A stretch of DNA of 6,358 nt from an uncultured Pseudobdellovibrionaceae bacterium (lineage in GTDB: Bacteria; Bdellovibrionota; Bdellovibrionia; Bdellovibrionales; Bdellovibrionaceae), in NCBI GenBank assembly GCA_937900305.1, contig CALCCV010000335.1, positions 1-6,358 of the forward strand. The letters are read 5' to 3'. A program made the translations under genes and the position numbers. The notes under the pieces were generated by a model. That model made no database searches and had not been told where the DNA came from. It saw only the letters and a program-made list of their open reading frames with translations. Positions 5,547 to 6,358 of this stretch are shown here, in pieces; the first letter of the stretch is position 1, and each line of letters opens with the position of its first letter.

Positions 5547-6308
5547 TTAAACCATGTGGCGAGGCCCACCTTGACGGGTGAGATTCTCGATGAGCATATC
5601 CTTGCCACTGTCCAGTGTTCGCAAATAATAGTGAGCCCGCAGAATGCCCTGCTGCTCTGGTGTCAGACGTTGAGCCAGTGAATCTTGTTGCTGCCGGTGA
5701 ATTTCATAAAGGCAAAGAGCTCCTGCCACCGAAATATTGAAACTTTGCACGAAACCCGTCATCGGAATCCGCACGCGTTCATCGGCGAGCTCAATCATTG
5801 CGTCACTCACTCCCGACTTTTCATTGCCCAACACCAGCGCCGACGGAGCTGTAAAATCAATGTCCTGAAGAGGCTTTGAAGCGTCGAGGTGAGTGACAAT
5901 CAACCGATGCCCCAGAGATTTCAAATGCACAGCTGCCTCTCGAGGTGTTTTCCACTTTCGAACTTCGGTCCATTTATCGGCGCCCTGGGTGACACGGTTC
6001 GCTTCTTTGAAGCGCTCTTGAGTTTCGATGACATGAAAGTTCGCAAAGCCCAAACCTTCTGCCGTTCTCATCACCGCGCTAATGTTGCCCCGGTCATAAA
6101 TGCCATCCAAAACCACCGCGGTCTGAAAATTACGAAGGCCCACCACCCGTTCGATTTTTTCTCGGCGCTCGGCAGTGAGAAGAGGGCCTAAAAAATCCAG
6201 CACCATTTGGTAATGAATCTGCAAATCTTCTCGCAGTGAAATCTGCGCCGCATGCGGAAAGAAAGAATCTAATGAATATATTGAATCTATGGAGTCTGAT
6301 ATTTTCAA
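5547..6308 (-). CDS. trmH: SpoU/TrmH-family RNA 2'-O-methyltransferase (253 aa), probably tRNA Gm18
   Basis: An S-adenosylmethionine-dependent enzyme of the trefoil-knot SPOUT class, which acts as a dimer and methylates a ribose 2'-OH. The three family motifs are present: motif 1 YDRGNISAVMRTAEGLG (71-87; N75, R81), motif 2 ALVLGNEKSGVS (157-168; E163, G166), and motif 3 IPMTGFVQSFNISVAGAL (181-198; S189, N191). The segment GADKWTEVRKW and the ending LCLYEIHRQQQ resemble E. coli TrmH (GSNSWVQVKTH; LILYEAQRQRQ), so tRNA guanosine-18 methylation is the best guess; an rRNA target cannot be excluded. The length is near the usual 230-260. An N-terminal helical region (about 24-60) precedes the knot domain, and a short C-terminal tail follows. 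The start is uncertain: TTG 6308 has GGA 8 nt upstream and an in-frame TAG 33 nt before it. The next in-frame ATG, at residue 35, would remove part of the N-terminal region. It is followed after 29 nt by queF. Confidence 0.9.
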   Translation of the reverse strand: MKISDSIDSIYSLDSFFPHAAQISLREDLQIHYQMVLDFLGPLLTAERREKIERVVGLRNFQTAVVLDGIYDRGNISAVMRTAEGLGFANFHVIETQERFKEANRVTQGADKWTEVRKWKTPREAAVHLKSLGHRLIVTHLDASKPLQDIDFTAPSALVLGNEKSGVSDAMIELADERVRIPMTGFVQSFNISVAGALCLYEIHRQQQDSLAQRLTPEQQGILRAHYYLRTLDSGKDMLIENLTRQGGPRHMV

Positions 6309-6358
6309 TCTATCGATCCAAAGATTCAGGTGATTTCGCTAGATCTCGAGTGATATTT

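Overview
The window carries six protein genes, all on the minus strand. It reads as ordinary bacterial chromosome of moderate G+C with ATG, GTG and probably TTG starts and short operons. The lineage cannot be fixed from the sequence. The gene mix (a short-form QueF, ethylene-receptor-like and Rcp1-like signalling proteins, an exported protein of unknown function) would fit a Bdellovibrio-like or other delta-type proteobacterium, but this is a low-confidence guess. No mobile element, tRNA, rRNA or CRISPR array was seen.

Right part (about 6308 to 5068, read leftwards): a SpoU/TrmH-family RNA 2'-O-methyltransferase gene is followed after 29 nt by queF, the nitrile reductase of queuosine synthesis. 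They look like a two-gene tRNA-modification operon.

Middle part (4807 to 722): three signalling genes are packed tightly with overlapping stop and start codons. The first is a membrane histidine kinase whose sensor closely resembles the ethylene-binding domain of plant ETR1 and cyanobacterial Etr1/UirS. The second is a stand-alone Rcp1/CheY-type receiver. The third is a soluble hybrid kinase with the layout REC-PAS-PAS-HisKA-HATPase-REC. The overlaps imply co-translation. The likely scheme is that the membrane kinase phosphorylates the small receiver and perhaps a receiver of the hybrid kinase, making a branched phosphorelay. No DNA-binding output domain and no HPt protein is encoded here, so the final target lies elsewhere.

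Left part (489 to the window edge): an exported protein with a clear signal peptide, cut off by the window. It follows a 232-nt intergenic gap.

The two long intergenic gaps (490-721 and 4808-5067) flank the signalling operon. Each contains a perfect inverted repeat built on TTGGCA/TGCCAA. The second also holds a plus-strand terminator-like hairpin facing away from every annotated gene, which hints at a small plus-strand transcript. The most interesting item is the ethylene-receptor-like kinase: it keeps six of the seven residues known to be needed for ethylene binding in ETR1 but has Ser in place of the key Pro.
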